From CBDDBH01 sp965225625 (GTDB taxonomy: Bacteria > Pseudomonadota > Gammaproteobacteria > JADZEE01): a stretch of 64,000 nt of DNA. Within the stretch, counting starts at the first letter, position 1. The number at the start of each line of letters is the position of its first letter. Where the stretch lies: positions 248,001-312,000 of the forward strand of contig CBDDBH010000032.1 in the NCBI GenBank assembly GCA_965225625.1, in the 5' to 3' direction. Shown piece by piece: positions 51,114-60,168 of the stretch. The translations under genes were made by a program, and so were the position numbers. The notes beneath the pieces were generated by a model. It was not told where the DNA came from. It saw nothing but the letters and a program-made list of their open reading frames with translations, and made no database searches.

Positions 51114-52037
51114 CTAAGCGCCGGTTTCCTGCGCTTGCGTCAACCAATCTCGGGGTACCAGATACCGATCGCTCAGCGTCGCCTCAGGAGAGCCCGGCGC
51201 GGCCGTCCAGGCATATTGCCAGCGCACCTGCGGCGGCAGTGACATCAAGATCGATTCGGTGCGCCCGCCCGATTGCAGGCCAAACAGCGTGCCTCGATCG
51301 TAGACAAGATTGAATTCGACATAGCGTCCGCGGCGATAGAGTTGGAACTCACGTTCACGCTTTGCGTAGGGATGATCCTTGCGCCGCTGCACGATCGGTA
51401 GATAGGCGTCCAAGTAATGATCGCCCACGCTGCGCAGGAAGCCGAAAGATTTATCGAAGCCCCAGGCATTCAGATCATCGAAAAACACACCGCCGATACC
51501 GCGCTGCTCATTGCGGTGTGGGATACGGAAATAATCATCACACCATTGTTTGAACCGCGGGTATACGTCGGCGCCGAAGGGTGCACAGGCGGCGGCCGCG
51601 GTTTGGTGCCAATGCACAGCATCCTCGTCAAAACCATAATAAGGCGTCAGATCAAAGCCGCCGCCGAACCACCAAATCGGCGCACTATTGTCTTGCTCGG
51701 CAAGAAAAAAGCGCACGTTCGCGTGAGATGTCGGAACGTATGGGTTACGAGGATGCACCACCAGTGATACGCCGATGGCTTGAAAACTCCGTCCCGCGAG
51801 CTCCGGTCGTTGCGCACTCGCCGCAGCGGGCAACTCGGCGCCGTGCACGTGCGAGTAACCAACGCCGGCTTGTTCGAATACCGCCCCGTCTTCGAGTACC
51901 CGCGTTATGCCACCGCCGCCACCAGGGCGCTGCCACTCATCTTTACCAAACTGAGCATGCCCGTCCGCTTCAACCAGTGCCGTGCAAATGCGCACCTGCA
52001 GATCACGCAGATAACTGACGACCAGATCGATGTCCAT
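51114..52037 (-). CDS. hemF: oxygen-dependent coproporphyrinogen III oxidase
   Basis: Converts coproporphyrinogen III to protoporphyrinogen IX in heme synthesis, using oxygen. The 307-residue protein shows HAQFGKDEWQRPGGGGG, PRNPYVPTSHANVRFF, WWFGGGFDLTPYYGFDEDA and GRYVEFNLVYDRGTLFGLQSGGR, all highly conserved (each described in part). The start at 52037 (MDIDLVVSYL) is normal. Its presence indicates aerobic heme synthesis. It is divergent from hisB. Confidence 0.97.
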   Translation of the reverse strand: MDIDLVVSYLRDLQVRICTALVEADGHAQFGKDEWQRPGGGGGITRVLEDGAVFEQAGVGYSHVHGAELPAAASAQRPELAGRSFQAIGVSLVVHPRNPYVPTSHANVRFFLAEQDNSAPIWWFGGGFDLTPYYGFDEDAVHWHQTAAAACAPFGADVYPRFKQWCDDYFRIPHRNEQRGIGGVFFDDLNAWGFDKSFGFLRSVGDHYLDAYLPIVQRRKDHPYAKREREFQLYRRGRYVEFNLVYDRGTLFGLQSGGRTESILMSLPPQVRWQYAWTAAPGSPEATLSDRYLVPRDWLTQAQETGA

Positions 52038-52198
52038 TGTCCGGCATTCTAACTCGCATAGTGTAGGAGTTCGGCAGTGGTCGCATGGATTCGGACAACG
52101 GCTCAGCTGGCGTCACCTAAATCCGGGCAGAGATGGTTTATCATCCCCATTCTGGTAAGGTACTCCGCCCCAGGGCTGGACCACGAGTTAACACGGCT

Positions 52199-52792
52199 AT
52201 GGACGGACGCAGCGCGACTGTCGAACGCAAAACCAAAGAGACGCAGATCCGCGTCACCGTTAATCTCGATGGTGACGGCAGCGCGACTCTCGCTACCGGT
52301 ATAGCATTCCTCGATCACATGCTGGATCAGGTGGCGCGCCATGGCCGTTTCAATCTTGACATAAAGGCCGAGGGCGACCTGGAAATCGACGCTCACCACA
52401 CCGTCGAGGACATTGGGATTACGCTGGGGCAAGCGGTGCTTAAAGCGCTCGGCAACAAGCGCGGGATCCGTCGCTTCGGTCATGCTTATGTGCCGCTGGA
52501 TGAGGCTTTGTCGCGCGTCGTGTTGGATTGCTCGGGCCGACCGGGCATTGAATACCATGTCGATTTCCCGCGCGCCCGCATAGGCGACTTTGACGTTGAC
52601 CTGTTCTTTGAGTTTTTTCAAGGATTCGTCAATCACGCCCTGGTTACATTGCATGTTGACAACCTGCGTGGTCGCAACGCGCACCACATCGTCGAAACGA
52701 TATTCAAGGCCTTTGGCAGGGCGTTGCGTATGGCGGTGGAAGCAGATCCGCGAGCGGGCGACGATCTGCCCTCCACCAAGGGCACTCTATAG
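52199..52792 (+). CDS. hisB: imidazoleglycerol-phosphate dehydratase
   Basis: Catalyses the sixth step of histidine synthesis. The 197-residue, single-domain form is present, without the histidinol phosphatase part fused in E. coli. Metal-binding motifs are HMLDQVARHG, DAHHTVEDIGI and RNAHHIVE. The start at 52199 (MDGRSATVER) fits the family; the open frame begins at 52133. hisH follows by about 160 bases on the same strand. A long antisense open frame (52103-52687) over the gene is a shadow. Confidence 0.96.
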   Translation: MDGRSATVERKTKETQIRVTVNLDGDGSATLATGIAFLDHMLDQVARHGRFNLDIKAEGDLEIDAHHTVEDIGITLGQAVLKALGNKRGIRRFGHAYVPLDEALSRVVLDCSGRPGIEYHVDFPRARIGDFDVDLFFEFFQGFVNHALVTLHVDNLRGRNAHHIVETIFKAFGRALRMAVEADPRAGDDLPSTKGTL

Positions 52793-52956
52793 CCCGTCTA
52801 CTCGCATGAGTTTTCCGAATGCGCGCACCAGCAAAAATCGCGGTGGGCAAACTGTAGCCGCGGCACATTCGGGCGGCCAAAAGCAAACAGCATGAATTCG
52901 CAAGACAACGCCGGCAGACCAATGTCGTCTTCGCGCGTCCTGCGAGCGGTTCGACC

Positions 52957-53607
52957 GTGATTTCGGTCGCGGTAGTTGACTACGGCAGTGGCAATCTGCG
53001 TTCTGTCGCCAAAGCCCTGGAACAAGTAGGTGGACGCGATTTCCGAATCGATGTCACCGATTCCCCATCGCTAATCACGCGCGCCGATCGGGTCGTGTTT
53101 CCCGGGCAAGGCGCAATGGGCTCGTGCATGCGCAATCTGCAATCACGGCAACTCGATAGGGTCGTGATTGAGGCCGCGCGCAACAAACCCTTTTTAGGGA
53201 TCTGCATGGGCTTGCAGACTTTGATGGACGAAAGCGAGGAAGATGGCGGCACGACGGCGTTAGGGTTGATAGCCGGCCGAGTTGTTCGGTTTCCTGATTC
53301 ATCCACCGATCCGAGCACCGGCACGTCGCTCAAAATCCCTCATATGGGATGGAACCGCGTCGAATGCGTGCGTGCTCACCCGCTGTGGCACGATATAGAT
53401 CCGGACTCGTGGTTTTACTTCGTACATAGCTATTACGTCGCGCCCGAGGATCCCACAGTAACGGCTGGGCGCACTGAATACGGGCTTGCGTTTACCTCAG
53501 CGATCGCTCACGACAACATATTCGCCACGCAATTCCACCCGGAGAAAAGCCAACGTGCCGGCTTACAGTTGCTGACGAATTACCTCACCTGGGACGGCAC
53601 GACTTAG
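52957..53607 (+). CDS. hisH: imidazole glycerol phosphate synthase subunit HisH
   Basis: Glutaminase subunit that feeds ammonia to HisF. The 216-residue class I amidotransferase has VAVVDYGSGNL at the start, the nucleophile elbow LGICMGLQTLMDES, and the catalytic pair in ATQFHPEKSQ. The start is a GTG at 52957. hisA and hisF, which usually follow in gammaproteobacteria, are absent; the next gene is purD on the opposite strand after 267 bases with no supported gene. Confidence 0.96.
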   Translation: MISVAVVDYGSGNLRSVAKALEQVGGRDFRIDVTDSPSLITRADRVVFPGQGAMGSCMRNLQSRQLDRVVIEAARNKPFLGICMGLQTLMDESEEDGGTTALGLIAGRVVRFPDSSTDPSTGTSLKIPHMGWNRVECVRAHPLWHDIDPDSWFYFVHSYYVAPEDPTVTAGRTEYGLAFTSAIAHDNIFATQFHPEKSQRAGLQLLTNYLTWDGTT

Positions 53608-53874
53608 CGAGCAGCCGGGTTCTTCCCCGCGTTATGCTCGAGGGGCACGCGGGTATAGGGTCGTTGTCGACCCGCAAACCGCTGTAGTGGTGTCTCGCCA
53701 AAGCTTTACCACGGGTCGGCAGGCTTTAAGCTGTCCGCGGGTACCTACCCGACCCTGCGTCGGATCGTAGAGGGGTCAGTACGCGGGTTTACCAGTGGAT
53801 ACCCTGTCCGCGGTGGCCCCCTGCGGCACGGACAATGCGCGATTTCCGCGCAACCGCACGACGGGTTGGGTTGT

Positions 53875-55185
53875 TCAACTCTCGGCGGCGTGTTCCCGTG
53901 CAACTGCACGGTAGCCAATATCGCGCCGGTAGTATTTACCCTCCCAATCGATTGTGTCGACGCCCGCATAGGCCTGCCGCTGTGCCTCGCGGACGGAATC
54001 TCCGAGCGCACATACGCACAGTACGCGGCCGCCAGCGGTAACGATCTCGCCGTCCTGCTCAGCGGTGCCGGCATGAAATACTTTGGCGCCGGCTGCGGCG
54101 GCTCGCTCGAAACCCGTGATCGCCTTACCTTTTTCATAGTTACCGGGATACCCGCCCGACGCCATGACGACACCCAGTGCTGATCGTGCATCCCACTGCA
54201 GCGTCATGTCGTTAAGTCGACTATCGAGCGTAGCAAGACACAATTCGATCAAATCGGAGCGCAGCCTCAACAGGATCGGCTGCGTTTCGGGATCACCGAA
54301 GCGGCAATTAAACTCCAGAACCTGCGGCGCACCGTCTGGCGTAATCATCACACCGGCGTAAAGAAAACCGCGATAGGGAAATCCGTCCGCAGCCATACCG
54401 GCGATGCTCGGATTAATCACCGTATCCATAATGCGTTCGTGTACCTCAGAGGTCACGACAGGTGCCGGTGAATATGCGCCCATGCCACCGGTATTGGGAC
54501 CGGTGTCACCGTTATCGCGTGCTTTGTGATCCTGAGAACTGGCGAGCGGCACACAATGTTCACCGTCACTGACCACGATAAAACTCGCTTCCTCACCGCT
54601 GAGAAAATCCTCGACGACGACGCTATCACCGGCGGCACCGAACACTGCTTTATCCATCATGTCGCGAACCGCCTGGACGGCTTGCGGCTGGGTTTGTGCG
54701 ATCACCACCCCTTTGCCGGCAGCCAATCCGTCCGCTTTAATCACCAGCGGAGTGGCGCGTGTCTGGATGTGACGAATCGCTGCGTCACTGTCGCTGAACA
54801 CTTGGTAATGTGACGTGGGAATATTGTGGCGCGCCAGAAAGTCCTTGGTGTACGCTTTCGAACCCTCGAGCTGCGCGGCACCACGACTCGGCCCGAAGCA
54901 GCGGAGATTCTCCGCCTCAAATTCATCGACAATACCCGCGACCAGGGGCGCCTCGGGGCCGATAATAGTCAGACCGATCTGGTTGCTGAGCGCAAAATCA
55001 AGCAGTGCATCGCGCGCGTCGGCGTCGATGCTTATATTCTCGACATTGGGTTCAGCCGCGGTGCCGGCGTTGCCCGGCGCAACGAATGTCCGTTCGGCAT
55101 GTGGCGATTGCGCCGCCTTCCACGCCAGCGCGTGCTCACGCCCACCGCCGCCGACGATCAGAATTTTCACGGTAGCCCGGCGCAT
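53875..55185 (-). CDS. purD: phosphoribosylamine-glycine ligase
   Basis: ATP-grasp enzyme of purine synthesis that makes glycinamide ribonucleotide. About 436 residues. The N-terminus KILIVGGGGREHALAWK, the ATP-grasp segment IKADGLAAGKGVVIA, and the metal-binding LEFNCRFGDPETQ are present. The start may be the ATG at 55185 or the GTG five codons in (55170), which gives the canonical VKILIVGGGG. It follows purH by 48 bases and is the end of the minus-strand operon from dsbD. Confidence 0.96.
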   Translation of the reverse strand: MRRATVKILIVGGGGREHALAWKAAQSPHAERTFVAPGNAGTAAEPNVENISIDADARDALLDFALSNQIGLTIIGPEAPLVAGIVDEFEAENLRCFGPSRGAAQLEGSKAYTKDFLARHNIPTSHYQVFSDSDAAIRHIQTRATPLVIKADGLAAGKGVVIAQTQPQAVQAVRDMMDKAVFGAAGDSVVVEDFLSGEEASFIVVSDGEHCVPLASSQDHKARDNGDTGPNTGGMGAYSPAPVVTSEVHERIMDTVINPSIAGMAADGFPYRGFLYAGVMITPDGAPQVLEFNCRFGDPETQPILLRLRSDLIELCLATLDSRLNDMTLQWDARSALGVVMASGGYPGNYEKGKAITGFERAAAAGAKVFHAGTAEQDGEIVTAGGRVLCVCALGDSVREAQRQAYAGVDTIDWEGKYYRRDIGYRAVAREHAAES

Positions 55186-55233
55186 CCGGCCAGCATTTTG
55201 GAGTCGCGCAGCGCTCGGCTTCTCTGCGGCAGA

Positions 55234-56796
55234 TTAATGGCGGAAATGCCGCATGCCAGTGAAGACCATGGCCATGCCGTGCTCATTGGCTGCGGCGATA
55301 ACCTCCTTGTCTCGAATTGAACCACCGGGCTGGATCACCGCGGTAATTCCGACCTGCGCAGCCGCGTCGATGCCGTCTCGAAACGGGAAAAACGCATCCG
55401 AGGCCATAACCGCGCCGGCTACTTCCAGGCCCTCATCGCTCGCCTTGATAGCCGCAATACGCGCGCTGTAAATTCGACTCATCTGCCCCGCGCCAACCCC
55501 GATCGTCGCGCGATCCTTCGCATAGACGATGGCATTTGATTTCACACATTTCGCAACCCGCCAGGCAAAGAATAAATCTTGAATTTCAGCATCGCTGGGC
55601 TGGCGTTCAGCAACGATCTCCAAATCGTCCAGGCTTACGCGTACACGTGGAATATCGCGATCCTGGATCAAAACGCCACCGTTGACGCTGCGCAGGTATT
55701 GTTGCGCCCGAGGCTCTTCCGCCCACTCGCCAACGATTAAGACACGCACGTCGGGTTTGCGCTGCAGTTCCTGCGCTGCGCCTGCGTCGATGGCCGGCGC
55801 CGCAATGACCTCCACAAACTGGCGGTCCACAATGGCCTTCGCGGTAACCTGATCCAGGGTCCGATTAAACGCAATGATGCCACCGAACGCAGACGTCGGA
55901 TCGGTCTGAAAAGCGCGCTCGTAGGCTTGAGCTAAATCCGCGCCGACAGCCACACCGCAGGGGTTCGCATGCTTCACAATCACACAAGCGGGTTCTTCGA
56001 AGGCAGCGACACAATCCAAAGCCGCATCCGTATCGCCAATGTTATTAAAGGACAATTCTTTGCCCTGCAACTGGGTGGCGTTTGCAACACTGCCCGTGGG
56101 CGGGTCTGCCTCGGCGTAAAACGCCGCTTGCTGATGCGGGTTTTCGCCGTAACGCAGATCAGTACGCTTGATGAAATGGGCTGTATAGCGCTGTGGATAA
56201 CCGGATTCGGACTGCCTGGAACTCAAATATGCACTGATGGCATTGTCGTATGCCGCCGTGTGTTGGAACGCTTTAACGGCTAGGGCATATCGGCTTGTAT
56301 CGCTCAACGCCCCGCCGTTGTCGCCAATCTCCGCCAACACTTGTGGGTAGTCGTCGGGATCCACCACAACGGCAACGTCCGCGTGATTTTTCGCGGCTGC
56401 GCGCAGCATCGCGGGACCGCCGATATCAATGTTCTCGATGGCGGTCGCCAAATTACAACCAGGCTGTTCAATTGTGGCCTCAAAGGGGTAGAGGTTAACG
56501 ACGACTAAATCGATGGGCGTGATGCCATGCTGCGTCATTACCTGCTCATCGACATCGCGCCGTGCGAGGATCCCGCCATGGATGCGCGGATGTAGTGTCT
56601 TGACACGCCCGCCCATGATTTCGGGAAATTCGGTGTACGCGGAAACTTCCGTGACGGGGATATTCTCATCTTGCAAGGCCCGCGCACTACCGCCAGTGGA
56701 GAGAATATCCACACCGTGGCCATGCAATTCACGTGCAAATTCGAGCAGCCCCGTTTTATCGGATACGCTGATCAGTGCGCGCGCGATCTTTTTCAC
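55234..56796 (-). CDS. purH: bifunctional AICAR transformylase/IMP cyclohydrolase
   Basis: Last two steps of IMP synthesis. The 520-residue protein has the N-terminal cyclohydrolase domain (ALISVSDKTGLLEFA, GGRVKTLHPRIHGGIL) and the C-terminal transformylase domain (VKHANPCGVA, SAFGGIIAFNR, SDAFFPFRDGID). Length matches the family. The start is ATG 56796. It lies between fis and purD, the order common in gammaproteobacteria. Confidence 0.97.
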   Translation of the reverse strand: MKKIARALISVSDKTGLLEFARELHGHGVDILSTGGSARALQDENIPVTEVSAYTEFPEIMGGRVKTLHPRIHGGILARRDVDEQVMTQHGITPIDLVVVNLYPFEATIEQPGCNLATAIENIDIGGPAMLRAAAKNHADVAVVVDPDDYPQVLAEIGDNGGALSDTSRYALAVKAFQHTAAYDNAISAYLSSRQSESGYPQRYTAHFIKRTDLRYGENPHQQAAFYAEADPPTGSVANATQLQGKELSFNNIGDTDAALDCVAAFEEPACVIVKHANPCGVAVGADLAQAYERAFQTDPTSAFGGIIAFNRTLDQVTAKAIVDRQFVEVIAAPAIDAGAAQELQRKPDVRVLIVGEWAEEPRAQQYLRSVNGGVLIQDRDIPRVRVSLDDLEIVAERQPSDAEIQDLFFAWRVAKCVKSNAIVYAKDRATIGVGAGQMSRIYSARIAAIKASDEGLEVAGAVMASDAFFPFRDGIDAAAQVGITAVIQPGGSIRDKEVIAAANEHGMAMVFTGMRHFRH

Positions 56797-56873
56797 GCAG
56801 CGTCCCGCAGATCCAACGGGTTACCGCTCGTACTGACAGCCCATAAGCTGCGCGACGTCATCGCTTGCAGACC

Positions 56874-57155
56874 TTAACCCAATCCGTACTTTTTCAATTT
56901 TTTGCGAAGTGTGCCCCGGTTCAGGCCGAGCACTTGCGCTGCTTTCGTGATGTTGCCACCGACTTGTTTCATTACAACTTCCAGTAGTGGTTGTTCCACC
57001 TCGGTCAACACCAACTCGTACAACGCCGCAGGGTCATGTCCGTTCAAGCGCTGAAAGTAAGCATCCAACGTGTCCCGTACGTGGTCACACAGGGGTTGAG
57101 TTCGGGAGGCGTTTAAATGGGCTTGTTTTGTTTTAGTTTTACTGGCTACTGTCAC
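56874..57155 (-). CDS. fis: DNA-binding protein Fis
   Basis: Nucleoid-associated, growth-phase regulator of rRNA and recombination genes. The product is 93 residues. The C-terminal helix-turn-helix region reads GGNITKAAQVLGLNRGTLRKKLKKYGL. Central helices LVLTEVEQPLLEVVMKQ are typical. I use the GTG at 57155, whose GTGA overlaps the dusB stop; the open frame to 57248 lies within dusB. dusB-fis cotranscription is known in E. coli. Confidence 0.95.
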   Translation of the reverse strand: MTVASKTKTKQAHLNASRTQPLCDHVRDTLDAYFQRLNGHDPAALYELVLTEVEQPLLEVVMKQVGGNITKAAQVLGLNRGTLRKKLKKYGLG

Positions 57156-58147
57156 GCCGCGATTTTTCCTATTGTTATTCGATCGAAGTACGCCGCTGTT
57201 AATGTTAATTGCGTTTGGGCCGTATCGATCTTGTTTATAGTTTTCCAAAAAACTCTGCCATCTGGCAGTTGCTGCAAATAAGCGTTCAAATGTTTACGCG
57301 CGATGCGCACGCCTTGTCGCTCACCGTAGAAATCGTAGAGTGCTTTCAAATGCTCGATCACTGTGACGGCTATCTCGTCCAGCGTTGGCGGCGCGCTCTT
57401 GTGGCCTGTCGCTAGATAGTGAACTATTTCCCGAAAAATCCATGGGTTACCGAGCGCCGCGCGCCCGATCATGACAGCATCAACACCGGTGGCAGTGAGA
57501 ACCAGGCGCGCTTTATCCGGAGTCGTAATATCACCGTTAGCGATCACCGGGACTGAGACAATTTCCTTGATGCTCGCCACGGTTTCGTACTCCGCCGCCA
57601 GTGAGTAACCGCACGCACGCGTGCGTCCGTGCACCACCAATGCTGCAGCCCCGGCCTGTTCGGCCAGCCTGGCGATGCGTGTTGCATTACGGTGCGCGGG
57701 ATCCCATCCACTGCGCATTTTCACGGTAACGGGAACCGCAACGGCGGCGACGACCGCATCCAATATTCGACCAACCAGCAGTTCGTCTTTTAACAGCGCC
57801 GAGCCTGCCAATTTGTTACAAACTTTTTTCGCGGGACATCCCAGGTTGATGTCAATAATCTGCGCGCCGCGCTCGACATTGTTGCGGGCGGCATCAGCAA
57901 TCATGTGCGGATCGGCACCTGCGATCTGCACGACCCGCGGGCTTGGTTCTCCGTGTATTTCACTACGCAGTCGTGTCTTTAGCGTGTCGGTTAATAACGG
58001 ATTAGCGGAAAGCATTTCCGATGCAGTGAGCCCTGCACCGTAGCGGCGACACAATTCACGGAACGGGCGATCGGTAATACCCGCCATCGGTGCAAGCAGG
58101 ACTGCGGATTTGAGCGAATAAGACCCTATGTGTAAATTCGAAAACAC
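57152..58147 (-). CDS. dusB: tRNA-dihydrouridine synthase B
   Basis: Flavoenzyme that reduces uridine in the D loop of tRNAs. Conserved parts are LLAPMAGITDRPFRELCRRYG, EMLSANPLL, DINLGCPAKKVCNKLAGSALL with the active-site Cys, and GNPWIFREI. The family begins just before IGSYSLKSAVLLAPMAG, but there is no ATG; I choose a GTG at 58147 (331 residues), while a TTG at 58201 is possible. The stop overlaps the fis start. The upstream region holds an 8-bp hairpin (58223-58244). Confidence 0.95.
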   Translation of the reverse strand: MFSNLHIGSYSLKSAVLLAPMAGITDRPFRELCRRYGAGLTASEMLSANPLLTDTLKTRLRSEIHGEPSPRVVQIAGADPHMIADAARNNVERGAQIIDINLGCPAKKVCNKLAGSALLKDELLVGRILDAVVAAVAVPVTVKMRSGWDPAHRNATRIARLAEQAGAAALVVHGRTRACGYSLAAEYETVASIKEIVSVPVIANGDITTPDKARLVLTATGVDAVMIGRAALGNPWIFREIVHYLATGHKSAPPTLDEIAVTVIEHLKALYDFYGERQGVRIARKHLNAYLQQLPDGRVFWKTINKIDTAQTQLTLTAAYFDRITIGKIAA

Positions 58148-58394
58148 GTTTGCGTTGGATAACCACGAGCCAGAAGTCAGCCGATAATAGCTAGATTTCA
58201 ACCCCGGTTAAAGCGGCACTGAAATGGGTTTGACAAAACCCATTAACTGGCGCGTCGCAGGTACTGATTCGCATGTACTCTATCGACCGATTCGCCGGCT
58301 CTCGCCCACCTATTGTGTGAAGTCACCGATCGATTTAGCACTGCCGCGGTGCTTCCAAGCCAGCGACACGGGTAGAAGAAAGCGGAATGTTTGG

Positions 58395-59213
58395 TCACAG
58401 AAAAGAAAATTCGAAGCTTACCGCCTCCCGCGTCGGGCCGGCGATCTCCAGTACAATAAATACGTGGGCTGCCGGTGCGATACCCGCTGTAATAGTAATA
58501 CTGTCATCCAGATATTCGTTCGGCATGAAGCGGCGCGCGCCAATCATCGTTGCGGTTTCGTCAAACAGGCTCAGCTGCAGACGCGGAAAAGGCTGATTGA
58601 AATCTGCGTTGTTCACCAGCGTAGCGTTCACCAAAAGCGTGTCCTGGTAGCGTGGATGTTCGCGAATATCGCGCGCGGCAAGTTTGAATGCCTGCACTTG
58701 TCGGCGTTGCATTAATTCGCAGCCAACGACGGCGCACACTTTCGTAAACCACGGTTTTACCTGCGGAAAGCGATCGAACATCCGCAGTTGCTGAAACCAA
58801 CTCACTTGCAACAGCAGTGCGAGCAACGTGATTGCGCTCAGCAAGCCCCAAAGCCAGCCACTGGTTCTGCGTCTGCGTCGGATTTCAACCGGCTCCTCCT
58901 CGAACAACAGCCCTAGGTCGCCGGGCAACGCCCGCAGGCCGACAAGCGCGGCGGCATCGTCCAGTTTGGATTCAAGCGTAGCGCTTTCAATGGCGTCTTT
59001 GGCAGGCGGCGCCGTTGCATCGAGGATTGCCAAATCGACGGTTGGCGTTTCGCCATCGGCGAGCATTTCCAGGGCTTTTTCGTCGAGCAGTCCCTCTAGG
59101 GCGGAAAACGCGCTTCTGCACCCCCCGCACCGGACCCGCCCGCCGCGATTCTTGAGTTGCGCGGCGCTAACGCGGAACACGGTGCGACATTGGGGGCATT
59201 GGGTCAGCAACAA
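58395..59213 (-). CDS. zinc-ribbon DUF3426 membrane protein
   Basis: A 272-residue protein. The N-terminal MJ0042-type zinc ribbon is CPQCRTVFRVSAAQL and VRCGGCRSAF. A linker with acidic residues leads to an Arg cluster (RRRRRTS) and one membrane span (LWGLLSAITLLALLLQVSW). The rest is the DUF3426 domain (HPRYQDTLLVNATLVNNADF). The start is a TTG at 59213, chosen because AGGGAG lies 8 bases upstream. It stands between prmA and dusB, where such a gene is often found. Function unknown. Confidence 0.85.
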   Translation of the reverse strand: MLLTQCPQCRTVFRVSAAQLKNRGGRVRCGGCRSAFSALEGLLDEKALEMLADGETPTVDLAILDATAPPAKDAIESATLESKLDDAAALVGLRALPGDLGLLFEEEPVEIRRRRRTSGWLWGLLSAITLLALLLQVSWFQQLRMFDRFPQVKPWFTKVCAVVGCELMQRRQVQAFKLAARDIREHPRYQDTLLVNATLVNNADFNQPFPRLQLSLFDETATMIGARRFMPNEYLDDSITITAGIAPAAHVFIVLEIAGPTREAVSFEFSFL

Positions 59214-59236
59214 GGCATCTCCCTAGTCAGACTAGA

Positions 59237-60118
59237 TCAGCGTCGGGCGAGATCCTTGCGAACGCCATGCAGCAATACCCACTCATCGGCGACGACCGGT
59301 GGCTCCATGCTAAACCACTGTGCATACACGGCCAAACACTGATCTGTCTGCTCCAGCGTTAGTCCACTAACGGCGATCGCTCCTCCCGGACGGACTAACT
59401 GCGCAAACGCCGAGCACAATTGCAACAGTGGCCGCAACAGAATATTGGCGATCAATATGTCGGCCGGCTTCGGCCGCTGTTCTGCTGTAAGCACAGTGAT
59501 GACATCGCTAGCACTATTGCGTTGTACATTATCATTCGTCGCCTCACGGGCTTGCGCATCGACGTCTAGCGCGCAGACCTGTCGCGCGCCGAGCTTAGCG
59601 CCGGCTATAGCCAGGATCCCGGAACCGCACCCATAGTCAATTAGCGAAGCGCCGCTGAGCAGCCGACATTTACATAGCCATTCAAGACACAACCGCGTCG
59701 TCGGGTGGGTACCGGTACCAAACGCCATACCCGGATCAAGGACTACCTCACAGCGTGCGCCGATAACTGGCGCACACCAACTCGGTCGTAACCACAAGCC
59801 ATCGCCGAATTGTATGGGCTTGTACCTCGACATCCAGAGACGATGCCAAGGTCGCTCGGCCACGTGCTTATGTTCGCTCGCTTGATACGGCGCGCAGGCC
59901 GCGTACACGGCTGCAAGGTCGGCGCTTTGCGGAAACAGTGCCGTGACACGGGCAATAGACCACAAATTAGTGTCTTCCCCCGGCTCGTCATACACACGCT
60001 GATCATTGCCTGCCGACAACGTGACCGCCAACGCGCCTTGTTCCGCTAAGCGCTGTTCCAACTCGGCTGCCTCGTCCCCAATTACTTCGAAACTGATCTC
60101 GAACCACTCGTCAGGCAT
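59237..60118 (-). CDS. prmA: ribosomal protein L11 methyltransferase
   Basis: Trimethylates residues of ribosomal protein L11. The 293-residue protein has an N-terminal substrate-binding domain and a C-terminal SAM domain with DPGMAFGTGTHPTTRLCL, DYGCGSGILAIAGAKLGA and ILANILLRPLLQL. Length and order fit PrmA. The start at 60118 (MPDEWFEISF) is canonical. It follows accC in the conserved accB-accC-prmA order. Confidence 0.96.
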   Translation of the reverse strand: MPDEWFEISFEVIGDEAAELEQRLAEQGALAVTLSAGNDQRVYDEPGEDTNLWSIARVTALFPQSADLAAVYAACAPYQASEHKHVAERPWHRLWMSRYKPIQFGDGLWLRPSWCAPVIGARCEVVLDPGMAFGTGTHPTTRLCLEWLCKCRLLSGASLIDYGCGSGILAIAGAKLGARQVCALDVDAQAREATNDNVQRNSASDVITVLTAEQRPKPADILIANILLRPLLQLCSAFAQLVRPGGAIAVSGLTLEQTDQCLAVYAQWFSMEPPVVADEWVLLHGVRKDLARR

Positions 60119-60168
60119 TCGGGCAAACCCGCACTAAGCGGCGAGGCGCGAAAATGCGGCGGTGCGAC

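Noticed and set aside
58223..58244. An 8-bp hairpin upstream of dusB as a terminator or attenuator.
   Set aside because: The stem is short and no T run follows on the minus strand; it is mentioned with dusB but not called.
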